Positions 7,026 to 14,131 of a stretch of DNA of 24,254 nt are shown here, one piece after another; position 1 is the first letter of the stretch, and every line of letters starts with the position of its first letter. The DNA lies in NCBI GenBank assembly GCA_019421015.1, contig JAHZGC010000029.1:7013-31266 (forward strand), read 5' to 3'. This DNA is from Coriobacteriaceae bacterium. GTDB taxonomy: Bacteria; Actinomycetota; Coriobacteriia; Coriobacteriales; UMGS124. The notes beneath the pieces were generated by a model that saw only the letters and a list, made by a program, of their open reading frames with translations, did no database searches and had not been told where the DNA came from. Both the position numbers and the translations under genes were made by a program.

Positions 7026-8442
7026 TCGCCCCCACCGCCTGCCGCCTGCGCCTGCTGCTGCGCGGCCATGGCCTGGGCCAGCTGCTGGGCGCGGATGCGC
7101 CGCGTGTCGCGCATGACCTCGCGTATCTCCGCCTCGTCGTACCCGAGGTCGCGCCAGAACTGCGTCGTCTGCGGGTACTCGGGCACGGCCGACGCCACCT
7201 TGAGCGCGAAGTCGGCCCTGGCGGCCATGGAGGGCCGCACCGGGTTCGCGAAGCGCGCCTCAATTGTCAGGTCGTCCTTCGGAAGGGCCTCTATCGTGGT
7301 GCCCCGCAGGCAGCTCAGCGCCATGAGCGCCACGTTTTTCAGGGCCTGGCCGTTGCTCGCGTTGAGCCATTCCGCCTCGACGATGAGGTCGTTCTGGGCC
7401 GCGTACATCGCCTCCGCGCTCGAAGGGTTGTCGAACATGATCCCCAGGCTCGACAGCGGCACGCTCGTCTCCCCCGCGAAGCGCTTGGCAAGGGTCTGCA
7501 GGTAGTCGCTGTGCGGCTGCATCGACATCTGCGGGAGCTGCCCGTAGTGCGGCACGTCGCCGTTCTTGTTGGCCGTCACCATGAGCATGCGGTCGATGTA
7601 CGACTCTATCTTCTTGCTCGCAAACGCCTCGGCGGTCTTCTTGTCGACCCCCATCATGTACCGCTGCGGCCAGGTGTAGAAGACGCTCGCAACGGCCGCG
7701 TTGGTGGTCGCCAGTATCGCCTCGTCGGTTATGGAGCGCACCGCGGCGTGATGCGGCTCTGCCCGAACGGCCTGTCAAGAAGGGGCTTGTACCGGATCGG
7801 CTCGATAAGCGGGCGGCCCAGCGGGTTTTCCAGCCTGTCGACCACCCAGCGGCCGTTCCTCGCCCTGCGGCAGATGTACGTCGTTTCGTCCGTGAACATG
7901 TTCACCCAGCTGGGCGTCTGGTTGCCCGTCTGGTCCTCGGTCACGTCCACGATGGCGATGCCGGCCTTGATGCGCTTCTTGCGCACGTCCCAGACCCCTG
8001 CGGCGTTCGACGCGCTGTATGGGCTCACAAGCACGTCCGGCTCGCCCGCCGCCCCCTTGGACACCGTGAAGAAGGCGCACGAGTGCATCAGCTGCGAGGT
8101 CACCGCCTGCCGGTACAGCTCGCGCAGGTCGTTCGCCCGCACCACGTCGCCCAGGTCCTCGGCGGCGCTCCCGTCGCTGGTGAAGCCCATGAAGACGCTT
8201 CTGGCCGCCAGCGCGTCGACCGCCTTGGCGGGCCATCCCACCACGGCGCGCATGCCCCGCATCTGCTCGGGCAGTCCGCGCTCGAGGTTCTGCACGACCT
8301 TCTCGAAGTTGTAATAGGCCTCGTTGCGCAGGTTCGAGTTCAGGTGCGACCCCCACTCGTACAGGAGCCGGTTGAAAAGGCCGCACTCCTTCCCGTCGAG
8401 GCCGATGGTCGCCGGGTTGACCTGGTATAGGGACGCCCTCAT
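7022..8442 (-). pseudogene. Portal protein (SPP1 Gp6-like), interrupted by a one-base frameshift
   Basis: The portal is the ring through which DNA enters and leaves the head. The N-terminal part (8442-7729) begins MRASLYQVNPATIGLDG two bases after the terminase stop and runs to IEPIRYKPLLDRPFGQSRIT, then TPRCAP and a TAA. The other half (GTG 7741 to 7022) continues the family sequence as AVRSITDEAILATTNAAVAS and ends QQAQAAGGGGE. Related portals read straight through this junction (FGRSRITRAVMS-like). Restoring one base in the GCCGCGG run near 7742-7747 joins both halves into about 473 residues, a normal length. There is no recognisable slippery heptamer, so this is either a real deletion that inactivates the phage or a sequence error. 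Confidence 0.85.
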
Positions 8443-8444
8443 GC

Positions 8445-9923
8445 TCACAGGATCACGCACCCCCCTTCGGGGTCTCTCTTCGTTGTCTTCGCCGCCCAGT
8501 ACGCGAGGCACGCGGCCTCCATAGGGGCGCTCTCGTCTCCGCCGAACGCCCAGCCGCCTCCGTCGCCCACCGGGCGCTTCACGCTCTTGCACGCGCTCTC
8601 GTCGAGAAGACTCTGGGTGTCGTGCGCCCAGTGCGAGAGCGCCCCCTCTTTCATGGCGTCCACGAGCATCGTCGTCGACGCCACCACCTCGGCGGGCCCC
8701 ACCTTGGGCAGCGCCTGCCTGGGGTACTCGCCCCTCAGCTTGTCGAAAAGCGCGTCCTTGCCGCTCTTGCCGTCCACGGCCACGGCCGCCGTGCGCTCGG
8801 CGCGCTCCTCGTCGCACAGCATCTCCGCCACCCACCGCACGCCGGACTCAGTCGACGCCAGGCACACCAGCTCGATGTAGGCGCTCCCCGCCGGGTCGAG
8901 CCTGCACGCCACGACCGCCACGCGCTCCCCGTCCGGGGTGAACTTGACGCCGTAGGTCTTGACGCCCTCCCCCTCTGCCCCTCGCTCGTCGACCGCGCAC
9001 GACGCCCACAGCGACTGCTTTATGGCGCTCTGGGCAGCCTGCTCGCTCCACCACCCCAGGCGCTCGCGCGCGAAGCCGTCGGGCGTCATGGTGCGCCACT
9101 CCTCCTGTGTGAACTCCTCGTCGAGGCGTATCCCCATGGCCGGGTTAGCCTCGTACACGGCGTCAAGGAGGTCCTCGAAGCGCTCCGACGACAGGAACTC
9201 CCCGATGCCCCACTCGTGCAGGCACGTGCGCGGGCTGGGGTTCGTTATGGCCGCCTTGCGCACGCGCTGGTAGACGGTCCCCGGGCTGTTCGGGCCGGGA
9301 GGCGTGCCCATGTATATGAGCTTGCGGTAGCCGGTCGGCGACGCCGCGATCGTCGACATAAGCGCCTCGACCTGGTCGTCGGTAAGCTCCTGGGCCTCGT
9401 CGTAGACGACCGTGGAGTACGTGTTTCCTCGGCTCGCGCCCCGCGATCGCGCCGAGTACTCGATGAGGCCGCCGTTCTTGAGGTATATGCCCTGCTCGCC
9501 GTTCGTGCGTCGTATGCACTCCACCATGTTGCAGATTCTCTTGTGGCGCTTGTCCTCGAAGAAGCTGCACAGGCGCTTGAAGCTCTTGGCCGCCGTCTTG
9601 ACCTGGTGGGCCGTGTGCAGGATCTTCTCGCCGCCCAAGACCATCGCCTGGAACTCCCAGCCCTCGCATACGCCGTTCTTGCCGTTCTGGCGCGGCACGT
9701 CGAGGACGTTCGTGGTGTAGAGCGGCGATCCGTCGTCCTCGACCGCGCACCAGGCGTTCAGGACCAGCTCCTGCCACGGGTCCGGAGAGAAGCAGTAGGC
9801 GCGCAAAAGCTCCGCCGCGTCGGGCCCGTCGGTCAGGGCAGCGCCCCTTGGCTCTATCCTAAGACGCGGCTCTTGCGCCCCGGTTCGCGCGGCGGCGGGC
9901 GCAGAAGTCGAGGATGTCGTCAT
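8445..9923 (-). CDS. Terminase large subunit
   Basis: This 492-residue enzyme is the ATP-driven DNA packaging motor and the nuclease that cuts concatemers. The Walker A-like motif VPRQNGKN is at residues 76-83 and the Walker B segment TVVYDEAQEL at 171-180. The coupling motif is probably KLIYMGTPPG. The C-terminal nuclease domain contains YGVKFTPDGERVAVVAC and the acidic VAVDGKSGKDALFDKL. The start is ATG 9923, overlapping the small subunit gene by 65 bases; no better start exists before the conserved region. The protein ends GGCVIL, a five-residue tail also found on the zinc protein at 10503-10883. The portal follows within two bases. Confidence 0.95.
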   Translation of the reverse strand: MTTSSTSAPAAARTGAQEPRLRIEPRGAALTDGPDAAELLRAYCFSPDPWQELVLNAWCAVEDDGSPLYTTNVLDVPRQNGKNGVCEGWEFQAMVLGGEKILHTAHQVKTAAKSFKRLCSFFEDKRHKRICNMVECIRRTNGEQGIYLKNGGLIEYSARSRGASRGNTYSTVVYDEAQELTDDQVEALMSTIAASPTGYRKLIYMGTPPGPNSPGTVYQRVRKAAITNPSPRTCLHEWGIGEFLSSERFEDLLDAVYEANPAMGIRLDEEFTQEEWRTMTPDGFARERLGWWSEQAAQSAIKQSLWASCAVDERGAEGEGVKTYGVKFTPDGERVAVVACRLDPAGSAYIELVCLASTESGVRWVAEMLCDEERAERTAAVAVDGKSGKDALFDKLRGEYPRQALPKVGPAEVVASTTMLVDAMKEGALSHWAHDTQSLLDESACKSVKRPVGDGGGWAFGGDESAPMEAACLAYWAAKTTKRDPEGGCVIL

Positions 9924-10236
9924 CGTCTGCCGCGTCCACCTCCTCGGTAGAGCCCTCTATGCCGAGCTGCTTGTTGAGCTGCCGTATCTCGGCGCTCGCC
10001 TGCTTCATGGCCGCGATCTGCGGCAAGGCCTTGAGGTCGCCGAGGTCGTTGGTATATGCCACCTGGCCGCCCACCTCGTCGATGTCGTCCATGCACCTCT
10101 GGGCTATCGAGTACCACTGGCACAGCAGCGCCAGCATGGGCGCGTCGGACTCCTTGAACCTGCGGGATGCCGTTATCTCGTCCCACTTGGCGCTCTTGTA
10201 CGGGTCGTTTTCGACGGACGACGGTTTCTCAAGCAC
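9859..10236 (-). CDS. Terminase small subunit (P27-like)
   Basis: The small subunit recognises the phage packaging site and recruits the large subunit. This 125-residue protein starts at GTG 10236, with AAGGGG six bases upstream, two bases after the stop of the membrane protein gene. The sequence shows DPYKSAKWDEITASRRFKES and MLALLCQWYSIAQRCMDDI, then a late helix LPQIAAMKQASAEIRQLNKQ, the usual P27-family pattern. The C-terminus is acidic and then Arg-rich (DDDDILDFCARRRANRG). The overlap with the large subunit implies coupled translation. Confidence 0.88.
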   Translation of the reverse strand: MLEKPSSVENDPYKSAKWDEITASRRFKESDAPMLALLCQWYSIAQRCMDDIDEVGGQVAYTNDLGDLKALPQIAAMKQASAEIRQLNKQLGIEGSTEEVDAADDDDILDFCARRRANRGARAAS

Positions 10237-10238
10237 GG

Positions 10239-10430
10239 CTACCCCTTCACGGCCGCGACGGCGAGCACCGCCAGCAAGAAGAGCGCGAGAAGGGCGACCG
10301 GCACCCAGAACGGTGCCAGGACGGCCCACCACGACCACGAGATCACGCCGCACAGCTTCAAGACGACGAAGGCCACCCCCAAGACGTCCAGCACCCCCAG
10401 GCCCACGAACTTGGTTGCGGACTTTTCCAT
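10239..10430 (-). CDS. Small two-helix membrane protein
   Basis: This 63-residue protein has two hydrophobic segments, VLDVLGVAFVVLKLCGVI and WAVLAPFWVPVALLALFLLA. The SWSWWAVLAPFW connection resembles the small phage/actinobacterial 'transmembrane Fragile-X-F' proteins found next to terminase genes. The start ATG 10430 has a strong AGGAGGAG site. It lies between an intrinsic terminator and TerS. Function unknown; position suggests a conserved accessory of the packaging module, or possibly a holin-like or exclusion protein. Confidence 0.75.
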   Translation of the reverse strand: MEKSATKFVGLGVLDVLGVAFVVLKLCGVISWSWWAVLAPFWVPVALLALFLLAVLAVAAVKG

Positions 10431-10444
10431 CTCTCCTCCTAAAC

Positions 10445-10469
10445 GAAAAAAGCCGCTCGGTTGAGCGGC
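10445..10469 (-). terminator. Intrinsic terminator before the membrane protein/TerS module
   Basis: The minus strand reads GCCGCTC-AACC-GAGCGGC followed by seven T's. This is a strong rho-independent terminator separating the small accessory genes from the packaging genes. The downstream gene's ribosome site starts only a few bases later, so read-through or a nearby promoter is needed to express TerS and TerL. Confidence 0.88.
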
Positions 10470-10502
10470 CTTTAGTCCATAACCCTTGTCATGCTGAAGC
10501 GT

Positions 10503-10883
10503 TTACAGAATCACGCAGCCCCTAGACTGCACCGACGCTTCCACCCCCGGGTACTGCTCGCCGCACGAGGCGCATTCGGCACCGTCGTCCGTCGAGCGCA
10601 GAATGCGGGGGATGCCATCACGCGCATAACACACCGGGCACACGGGACCCGTCCTTGTGCCGTCCCGCTCCATAAGGTAGTAAGCGGGCCCGATACGCTC
10701 CAAGGCCTTTTTCCTCACCAGCTGCTCAGCAAGGCGCTCGTTCTTGCGTTTCAGGTCCTGGTTCTCGTCCAAGAGCAAGCGCGTCTTCTCCACAAGCTCA
10801 AGCAGGGCCAGCCTGCTGTCCGTGGCATCTATGCCAGAGATGATGGACGACGCGACCTTGATGGTCTCCATCACGCTAGCCAT
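10503..10883 (-). CDS. Coiled-coil plus zinc-ribbon protein of unknown function
   Basis: This 126-residue protein has an N-terminal helix (METIKVASSIISGIDATDS), a coiled coil near residues 25-62 (ENQDLKRKNERLAEQLVRKK), then GPAYYLMERDG and a zinc ribbon with C82, C85, C104 and C107 (CPVC and CASC). This layout matches a family of small uncharacterised proteins widespread in Firmicutes and Actinobacteria and in their phages. The zinc ribbon suggests nucleic acid or protein binding, but no function is known. The start ATG 10883 overlaps the upstream 54-residue gene. It ends RGCVIL, like the terminase large subunit. Confidence 0.78.
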   Translation of the reverse strand: MASVMETIKVASSIISGIDATDSRLALLELVEKTRLLLDENQDLKRKNERLAEQLVRKKALERIGPAYYLMERDGTRTGPVCPVCYARDGIPRILRSTDDGAECASCGEQYPGVEASVQSRGCVIL

Positions 10884-11040
10884 TGGCGAGCCTGCGGCTT
10901 TCCTCTTCCACCCTGCGCTGCAAGTACGCGTTCTCCCGACGAAGCTCGATGTTCTCAAGCTCTAGCGCCGCCATGGCCGCTTTAAGCTCGTGCTTCGTCT
11001 TCTTAATCATAAGCCGCTGGCGCTCATCGTCCTCTGTCAC
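10876..11040 (-). CDS. 54-residue coiled-coil protein
   Basis: This small open frame begins at GTG 11040 with AAGGGG seven bases upstream and ends at a TAG that overlaps the next gene's start by eight bases. The sequence is a single charged helix (ERQRLMIKKTKHELKAAMAA, then LELENIELRRENAYLQRRVE), a leucine-zipper-like coiled coil. The downstream protein also has an N-terminal coiled coil of similar type, so the two may pair. Function unknown. The ribosome site and overlaps on both sides favour a real gene. Confidence 0.62.
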   Translation of the reverse strand: MTEDDERQRLMIKKTKHELKAAMAALELENIELRRENAYLQRRVEEESRRLANG

Positions 11041-11257
11041 GGTCGCCCCTTACGTCTAACGGCATTTCTACCAGCCTGTAAAACTCCTCGTAGCTGCGTT
11101 TCGCCTCTTCCGGCGCGTCGTCTCGGATGTGATACCCACGATCGTCTTCCGTGTCTTCGCCAGCCATGAAGTCAACCACCGTGTACCAATCCGGGTTACT
11201 CAGAAAGTATGGTGTGCCAGCCGGTTCCATCCTCAAGCCCCATCTATTTCCGAGCAA
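11024..11257 (-). CDS. Small acidic protein, possible immunity or accessory gene
   Basis: The sequence contains RMEPAGTPYFLSNPDWYTVV and DDAPEEAKRSYEEFYRLVEM, a pattern I associate with small uncharacterised proteins downstream of phage toxin-like genes. The start is uncertain. TTG 11257 keeps residues LLGNRWGLR that look coding, while ATG 11230 gives a 68-residue protein. No good ribosome site decides between them. It shares a loose motif (D-x-P-x-EA, then YR and a hydrophobic-D) with the protein at 11513-11743. Function unknown. Confidence 0.55.
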   Translation of the reverse strand: MLGNRWGLRMEPAGTPYFLSNPDWYTVVDFMAGEDTEDDRGYHIRDDAPEEAKRSYEEFYRLVEMPLDVRGDRDRGR

Positions 11258-11274
11258 CTTAGGGAACTGCTCGA

Positions 11275-11487
11275 TTACTTAACGACCAAGAAGCTCTCTG
11301 ATATTCCTACCATCGGGCATCCATCACTGCCTCCCAGGTCCACCCGTATATCAATTCCGTTCGATTCAATAAACAGTCCGTCGATGTCACCAACAATCCT
11401 CTCGGCGTTCTCGCTAAGGAACTCGCCCACGGCCACTATCTTTGAAACGGCATCCTTGGTCTGGCCTTTCAAACAGTTATGATACAT
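11275..11487 (-). CDS. 70-residue unknown protein
   Basis: This protein starts at ATG 11487 with GGGGG eight bases upstream. It reads MYHNCLKGQTKDAVSKIVAV, then FLSENAERIVGDIDGLFIES and DIRVDLGGSDGCPMVGI. The mixed alpha/beta pattern with an acidic composition is compatible with a small immunity-type protein, but I do not recognise a family. It is part of the small-gene string downstream of the Tox-PL-like gene. Confidence 0.5.
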   Translation of the reverse strand: MYHNCLKGQTKDAVSKIVAVGEFLSENAERIVGDIDGLFIESNGIDIRVDLGGSDGCPMVGISESFLVVK

Positions 11488-11512
11488 GGTTAATCCCCCG
11501 CAGCCATAAACG

Positions 11513-11743
11513 CTAACAGCTGATCCCTATCCCGACGGGCCACGTGAAGTCCGGCGCGTCGAAGTCAATCATGGGGAAGCACGCTCGATACATGTCTTTG
11601 TAGTACTCCACGGCCTCCGACGGCGTGTCCGGCGTCGGAACGAAGTTGGGGCTGAACTGGAAGTTCTCGTCGCTCAACCACTTCTCGTACTTCTTGTACT
11701 CTTCCTCGCCCTCGGGAGTGAACACACTACTCACCCAGCGCAA
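11513..11743 (-). CDS. 76-residue acidic protein, possible immunity or accessory gene
   Basis: The protein is acidic and aromatic-rich: EEEYKKYEKWLSDENFQFSP, then PDTPSEAVEYYKDMYRACFP and DAPDFTWPVGIG. The start is either TTG 11743 or a GTG three codons in; both overlap the preceding gene's stop. The segment DTPSEAVEYYKDMYR resembles DAPEEAKRSYEEFYR in the gene at 11024-11257, so the two may be distant paralogues. Function unknown. Confidence 0.55.
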   Translation of the reverse strand: MRWVSSVFTPEGEEEYKKYEKWLSDENFQFSPNFVPTPDTPSEAVEYYKDMYRACFPMIDFDAPDFTWPVGIGISC

Positions 11744-11972
11744 TCGGTTCTTTCAGCCCGTTTTCCTCGACATCGCCGAACATACCGTTTACAAGCGCCC
11801 ACACGAAGTTCACAGCGCGGCCAGATTCCTTGAGAATGACGATCGGGCCTTCCCCTCCGTCTGACTCGTCGTCGCTTTTTCCGAATACAAAGCAATCGTC
11901 GTATTCCGAATAGTTGTCGAATCCATCCCAAATTCCAGAGGCTATATCGCGGGCTTCGTCAAGGCTCAGCAT
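11727..11972 (-). CDS. Putative immunity protein for the Tox-PL-like protein
   Basis: This 81-residue acidic protein immediately follows the Tox-PL-like gene. It reads MLSLDEARDIASGIWDGFDN, YDDCFVFGKSDDESDG and GPIVILKESGRAVNFVW. This helix, then strand-loop-strand ending in a GPIVILKESG-type hairpin resembles Imm35-like small immunity proteins. The start ATG 11972 has AGGGAG nine bases upstream; an ATG three codons earlier is too close to the site. The immunity role is inferred from position, acidity and pattern; no experiment or search supports it. Confidence 0.6.
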   Translation of the reverse strand: MLSLDEARDIASGIWDGFDNYSEYDDCFVFGKSDDESDGGEGPIVILKESGRAVNFVWALVNGMFGDVEENGLKEPIALGE

Positions 11973-11985
11973 GCGGTTCATCTCC

Positions 11986-12639
11986 CTATTTCTGAGTCAC
12001 GCTCTTTTTGGCACGTTCAGACACCTTCAGATTGTCCGTGCGAACTATCGACGTGCGCCCCGGCTTGCTTGCTGCAAGGTACTCCCTGATGTTCACGTTC
12101 TTACCCACCTGGGCATCCATGTACCTGATTTTACCACCGACGTTTTCGACATTAAAGACGTGGCCGCCTCCCTGCTGCCACTGGACCCTGATGACCGCCC
12201 GTGACCCAGGGCCGTAAGCGTTCATCTTGCTCTCGATGTTCTGCAACACCTTCTTGTTAGAGCTTGCGGCGACGCTTACCGTCTTCGCCCCTTTGAACGC
12301 CCCCATCCAGTAGGAGTTGAGCGTTCCGTCCTTGTTCACATGGGCCGCATAAGGCAGCTTGTCCCCCTGGTAGGTCGGCGCTGCCTTGACGTCGTACCCT
12401 CGCCTGCGCAGCTCGTATGCGACAACGCACCTCTGGCAGTTCATCGAGAACTCGGCGTAATCCGGACTGTAATGCGGGTTTGCCCCTATGTATGCCTCGC
12501 TCACGCTTAGGGGAGCACCTTTTTTGCCAAGCGCCTCTGACAGCGTTTTCGGGACGGCGGTTCCAAGCGCCTTGTTGCTCCACTTCGCCGCTTGCGCCCG
12601 CATCTTGCTTATGAAGCTGCTCGCTCCCCTACCGCCCAT
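11986..12639 (-). CDS. Papain-fold toxin-like protein (Tox-PL / glutamine deamidase type)
   Basis: The C-terminal ~160 residues match the Tox-PL papain-fold pattern seen in polymorphic toxins: EFSMNCQRCVVAYELRRRGY (catalytic Cys probably C68), a central W/F segment with SYWMGAFKGAKT, then QQGGGHVFNVENVGGK (H160) and IRYMDAQVGK (D175). This gives an apparently intact Cys-His-Asp triad. Known family members deamidate Gln or act as proteases on host proteins; the target here is unknown. The N-terminus MGGRGASSFISKM is nearly the same as that of the two DUF6883 proteins. ATG 12639 has AGAGG upstream and overlaps the ParB-DUF4417 stop. There is no signal peptide. The full length is 217 residues, without a delivery domain. 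Confidence 0.75.
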   Translation of the reverse strand: MGGRGASSFISKMRAQAAKWSNKALGTAVPKTLSEALGKKGAPLSVSEAYIGANPHYSPDYAEFSMNCQRCVVAYELRRRGYDVKAAPTYQGDKLPYAAHVNKDGTLNSYWMGAFKGAKTVSVAASSNKKVLQNIESKMNAYGPGSRAVIRVQWQQGGGHVFNVENVGGKIRYMDAQVGKNVNIREYLAASKPGRTSIVRTDNLKVSERAKKSVTQK

Positions 12640-13657
12640 GCGCCATCCTCTCGGTGACCGCGTTCCTGTACCTCACGACCTCGCACCTGCCCCCGAAGTC
12701 GAACCCCACGTCGCCGCCGTAGAGCAGCACGCGGCGCGGCCTGAGCGCGCGCATAGCCTCGGCCATGCCGTCGCACCACGCGGCGAACGACTCGTCGCTC
12801 TCCTTGACGCCCACCGTGCTCACGGCGACCGTCGAACGCTTCGGGAGCCCCGAGAAGGCCCAGCGGTACGTTTCCGGCTGCGCCCACGACAGGGTCGGCA
12901 CGACCTTCACGCCGTTCGTTTGGAGCCACCGCCCTATCGCCTTCGAGCGGTAGAGGTTCCAGACCTGCATCGGCAGCGGCATGTCCATGTAAAGTGAGAA
13001 GTCCGGCGTCAGGACGCACGAGTAATCTAACAAGTAATCTAAATACGCCCGTGGACTAGTCCACAGCCGCTCAAACTGGTAGTCGTCGACGAAGAAGTGG
13101 CACCCCTGTGAGCGCTTTGCATCGCCCGGCGTGCTCTTTGCGTAGTTGAACCCCATGAGGCCGTCGGGCTTGACCATGCAGCCCTTGAGCATCGGCATGC
13201 CGTCGGGGTTGCAGTCCCTGCGGTCCACAAGGTCGAGGTTGTATCCCCTGTCGGTCTTGAACCTCTCGGCTCCATAGGGCAACACCTTGCTCTTGAAGTC
13301 GCAGCCGAAGCGGCTCATGTCGAGCTTGCCGATGCTGTTCACCTCGGAGCGGTAGAGCGCCTTGTTCCACCGGCTCCCCTCCGCGACCTTGTTGTCGGCG
13401 ATGCGGTAGGCCTTGACCTGCTCCTCGTCGAGATCGCCGACGTACTCGATGTTGCCGTCCGGGAACTCCTCCCATCCCAGGCGCTTGCAGGCCTCCACGC
13501 GGCCGTGCCCGTTCACGATCACGGGGTTGTCCGGCGACACGACTTGGATGCGGCCCCGGAAGCCGAACTCCCGTATCGACTCCATAAGGTCGGCCAGGTC
13601 CTTTTCCGAGTGCACGCGGGCGTTGCGCTCGTAGGGAATGAGGTTTTGTATCAGCAC
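12629..13657 (-). CDS. ParB N-domain / DUF4417 fusion protein
   Basis: This protein is 342 residues from GTG 13657, which has GGGGGAGG upstream and begins the conserved sequence. Residues 1-100 form a ParB/sulfiredoxin-type domain: LIPYERNARVHSEKDL, then PVIVNGHGRVEACKRLGW containing the nucleotide-binding GHGR at 50-53, and YRIADNKVAEGS. The C-terminal half (about 145-335) is DUF4417: RDCNPDGMPML, HFFVDDYQFERLW, a long PDFSLYMDMPLPMQVWN and PRRVLLYGGD. ParB-domain proteins are frequent near phage terminases and can act as CTP-dependent clamps or nucleases; DUF4417 has no known function. Its stop overlaps the Tox-PL-like start, so the two are co-translated. The open frame upstream to 13804 looks non-coding. 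Confidence 0.82.
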   Translation of the reverse strand: MLIQNLIPYERNARVHSEKDLADLMESIREFGFRGRIQVVSPDNPVIVNGHGRVEACKRLGWEEFPDGNIEYVGDLDEEQVKAYRIADNKVAEGSRWNKALYRSEVNSIGKLDMSRFGCDFKSKVLPYGAERFKTDRGYNLDLVDRRDCNPDGMPMLKGCMVKPDGLMGFNYAKSTPGDAKRSQGCHFFVDDYQFERLWTSPRAYLDYLLDYSCVLTPDFSLYMDMPLPMQVWNLYRSKAIGRWLQTNGVKVVPTLSWAQPETYRWAFSGLPKRSTVAVSTVGVKESDESFAAWCDGMAEAMRALRPRRVLLYGGDVGFDFGGRCEVVRYRNAVTERMAHGR

Positions 13658-13813
13658 GGTACAAAACACCTCCCCCGTCGTGTATGGATTCGGTACATTA
13701 CATGCGAAAACGTTGACTTCTGCCTTAAATAAAAAGTCATCGGGGGGATTTAGGCGCATGGCGGGAGGGCTCGCCGGCCCCCCGGGGGAGGGGGCATCCC
13801 CCACCCCTTCGCG
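13658..13813 (-). other. HNH to ParB-DUF4417 intergenic region with AT-rich leader and G/C hairpins
   Basis: Immediately downstream of the HNH stop are very GC-rich inverted repeats (CCCCCC next to GGGGG at 13778-13788; GGGGG-CAT-CCCCC at 13790-13802), without a T tract. Closer to the ParB start, 13690-13740 is AT-rich and could hold a promoter, but I see no convincing -35/-10 pair. Confidence 0.45.
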
Positions 13814-14131
13814 TCACCACCCGTCCATTTGCGAGAAGAACTCGCCCTCTACGGCGCGCCTCTCGACGCCCGGAGCCTCAAGGGTCACGTACATCCGCGC
13901 CCCCTTGCGCTGGTTGCATATCCTGTGCGCAGCCTGGACGTTCCCGTAGTCCAGGCACGAGCCGCCCAGCGCGACGGGGATGATCTCGTCAACCTCGAAG
14001 CTCATGGGGTCGCCCGCAGGCAGGTCGTAGTCTATGGGCTGGCCGCATATGGCGCACGGCAACCCTTGGGCCCTGAGCCTGGCCCTCAGCTGCCTTCGCC
14101 TGTGCCCGTTCGCATAGCGGCTAGACCCCAT
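13814..14131 (-). CDS. HNH endonuclease
   Basis: HNH nucleases next to terminases stimulate packaging cleavage in many siphoviruses. This 105-residue protein starts MGSSRYANGHRRRQLRARLR, then CAICGQPIDY (first zinc pair), FEVDEIIPVALGG and NVQAAHRICNQRKGAR (the H-N-H finger with the second Cys). The DEIIP form replaces the more usual DHIIP first histidine, a common acceptable variant. ATG 14131 has AGGGGGG ten bases upstream; the in-frame extension upstream is through promoter-like AT-rich DNA. It precedes the ParB-DUF4417 gene and lies about 3.6 kb before TerS, separated by the Tox-PL block. Confidence 0.85.
   Translation of the reverse strand: MGSSRYANGHRRRQLRARLRAQGLPCAICGQPIDYDLPAGDPMSFEVDEIIPVALGGSCLDYGNVQAAHRICNQRKGARMYVTLEAPGVERRAVEGEFFSQMDGW

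Noticed and set aside
7022..7741. Second half of the portal as a separate gene from GTG 7741
   Set aside because: No ribosome site, and the sequence continues the portal fold; a broken single gene explains it better.
13658..13804. N-terminal extension of the ParB-DUF4417 protein
   Set aside because: The frame is open, but it crosses strong GC hairpins and an AT-rich leader. The ParB domain begins at GTG 13657, which has a ribosome site.
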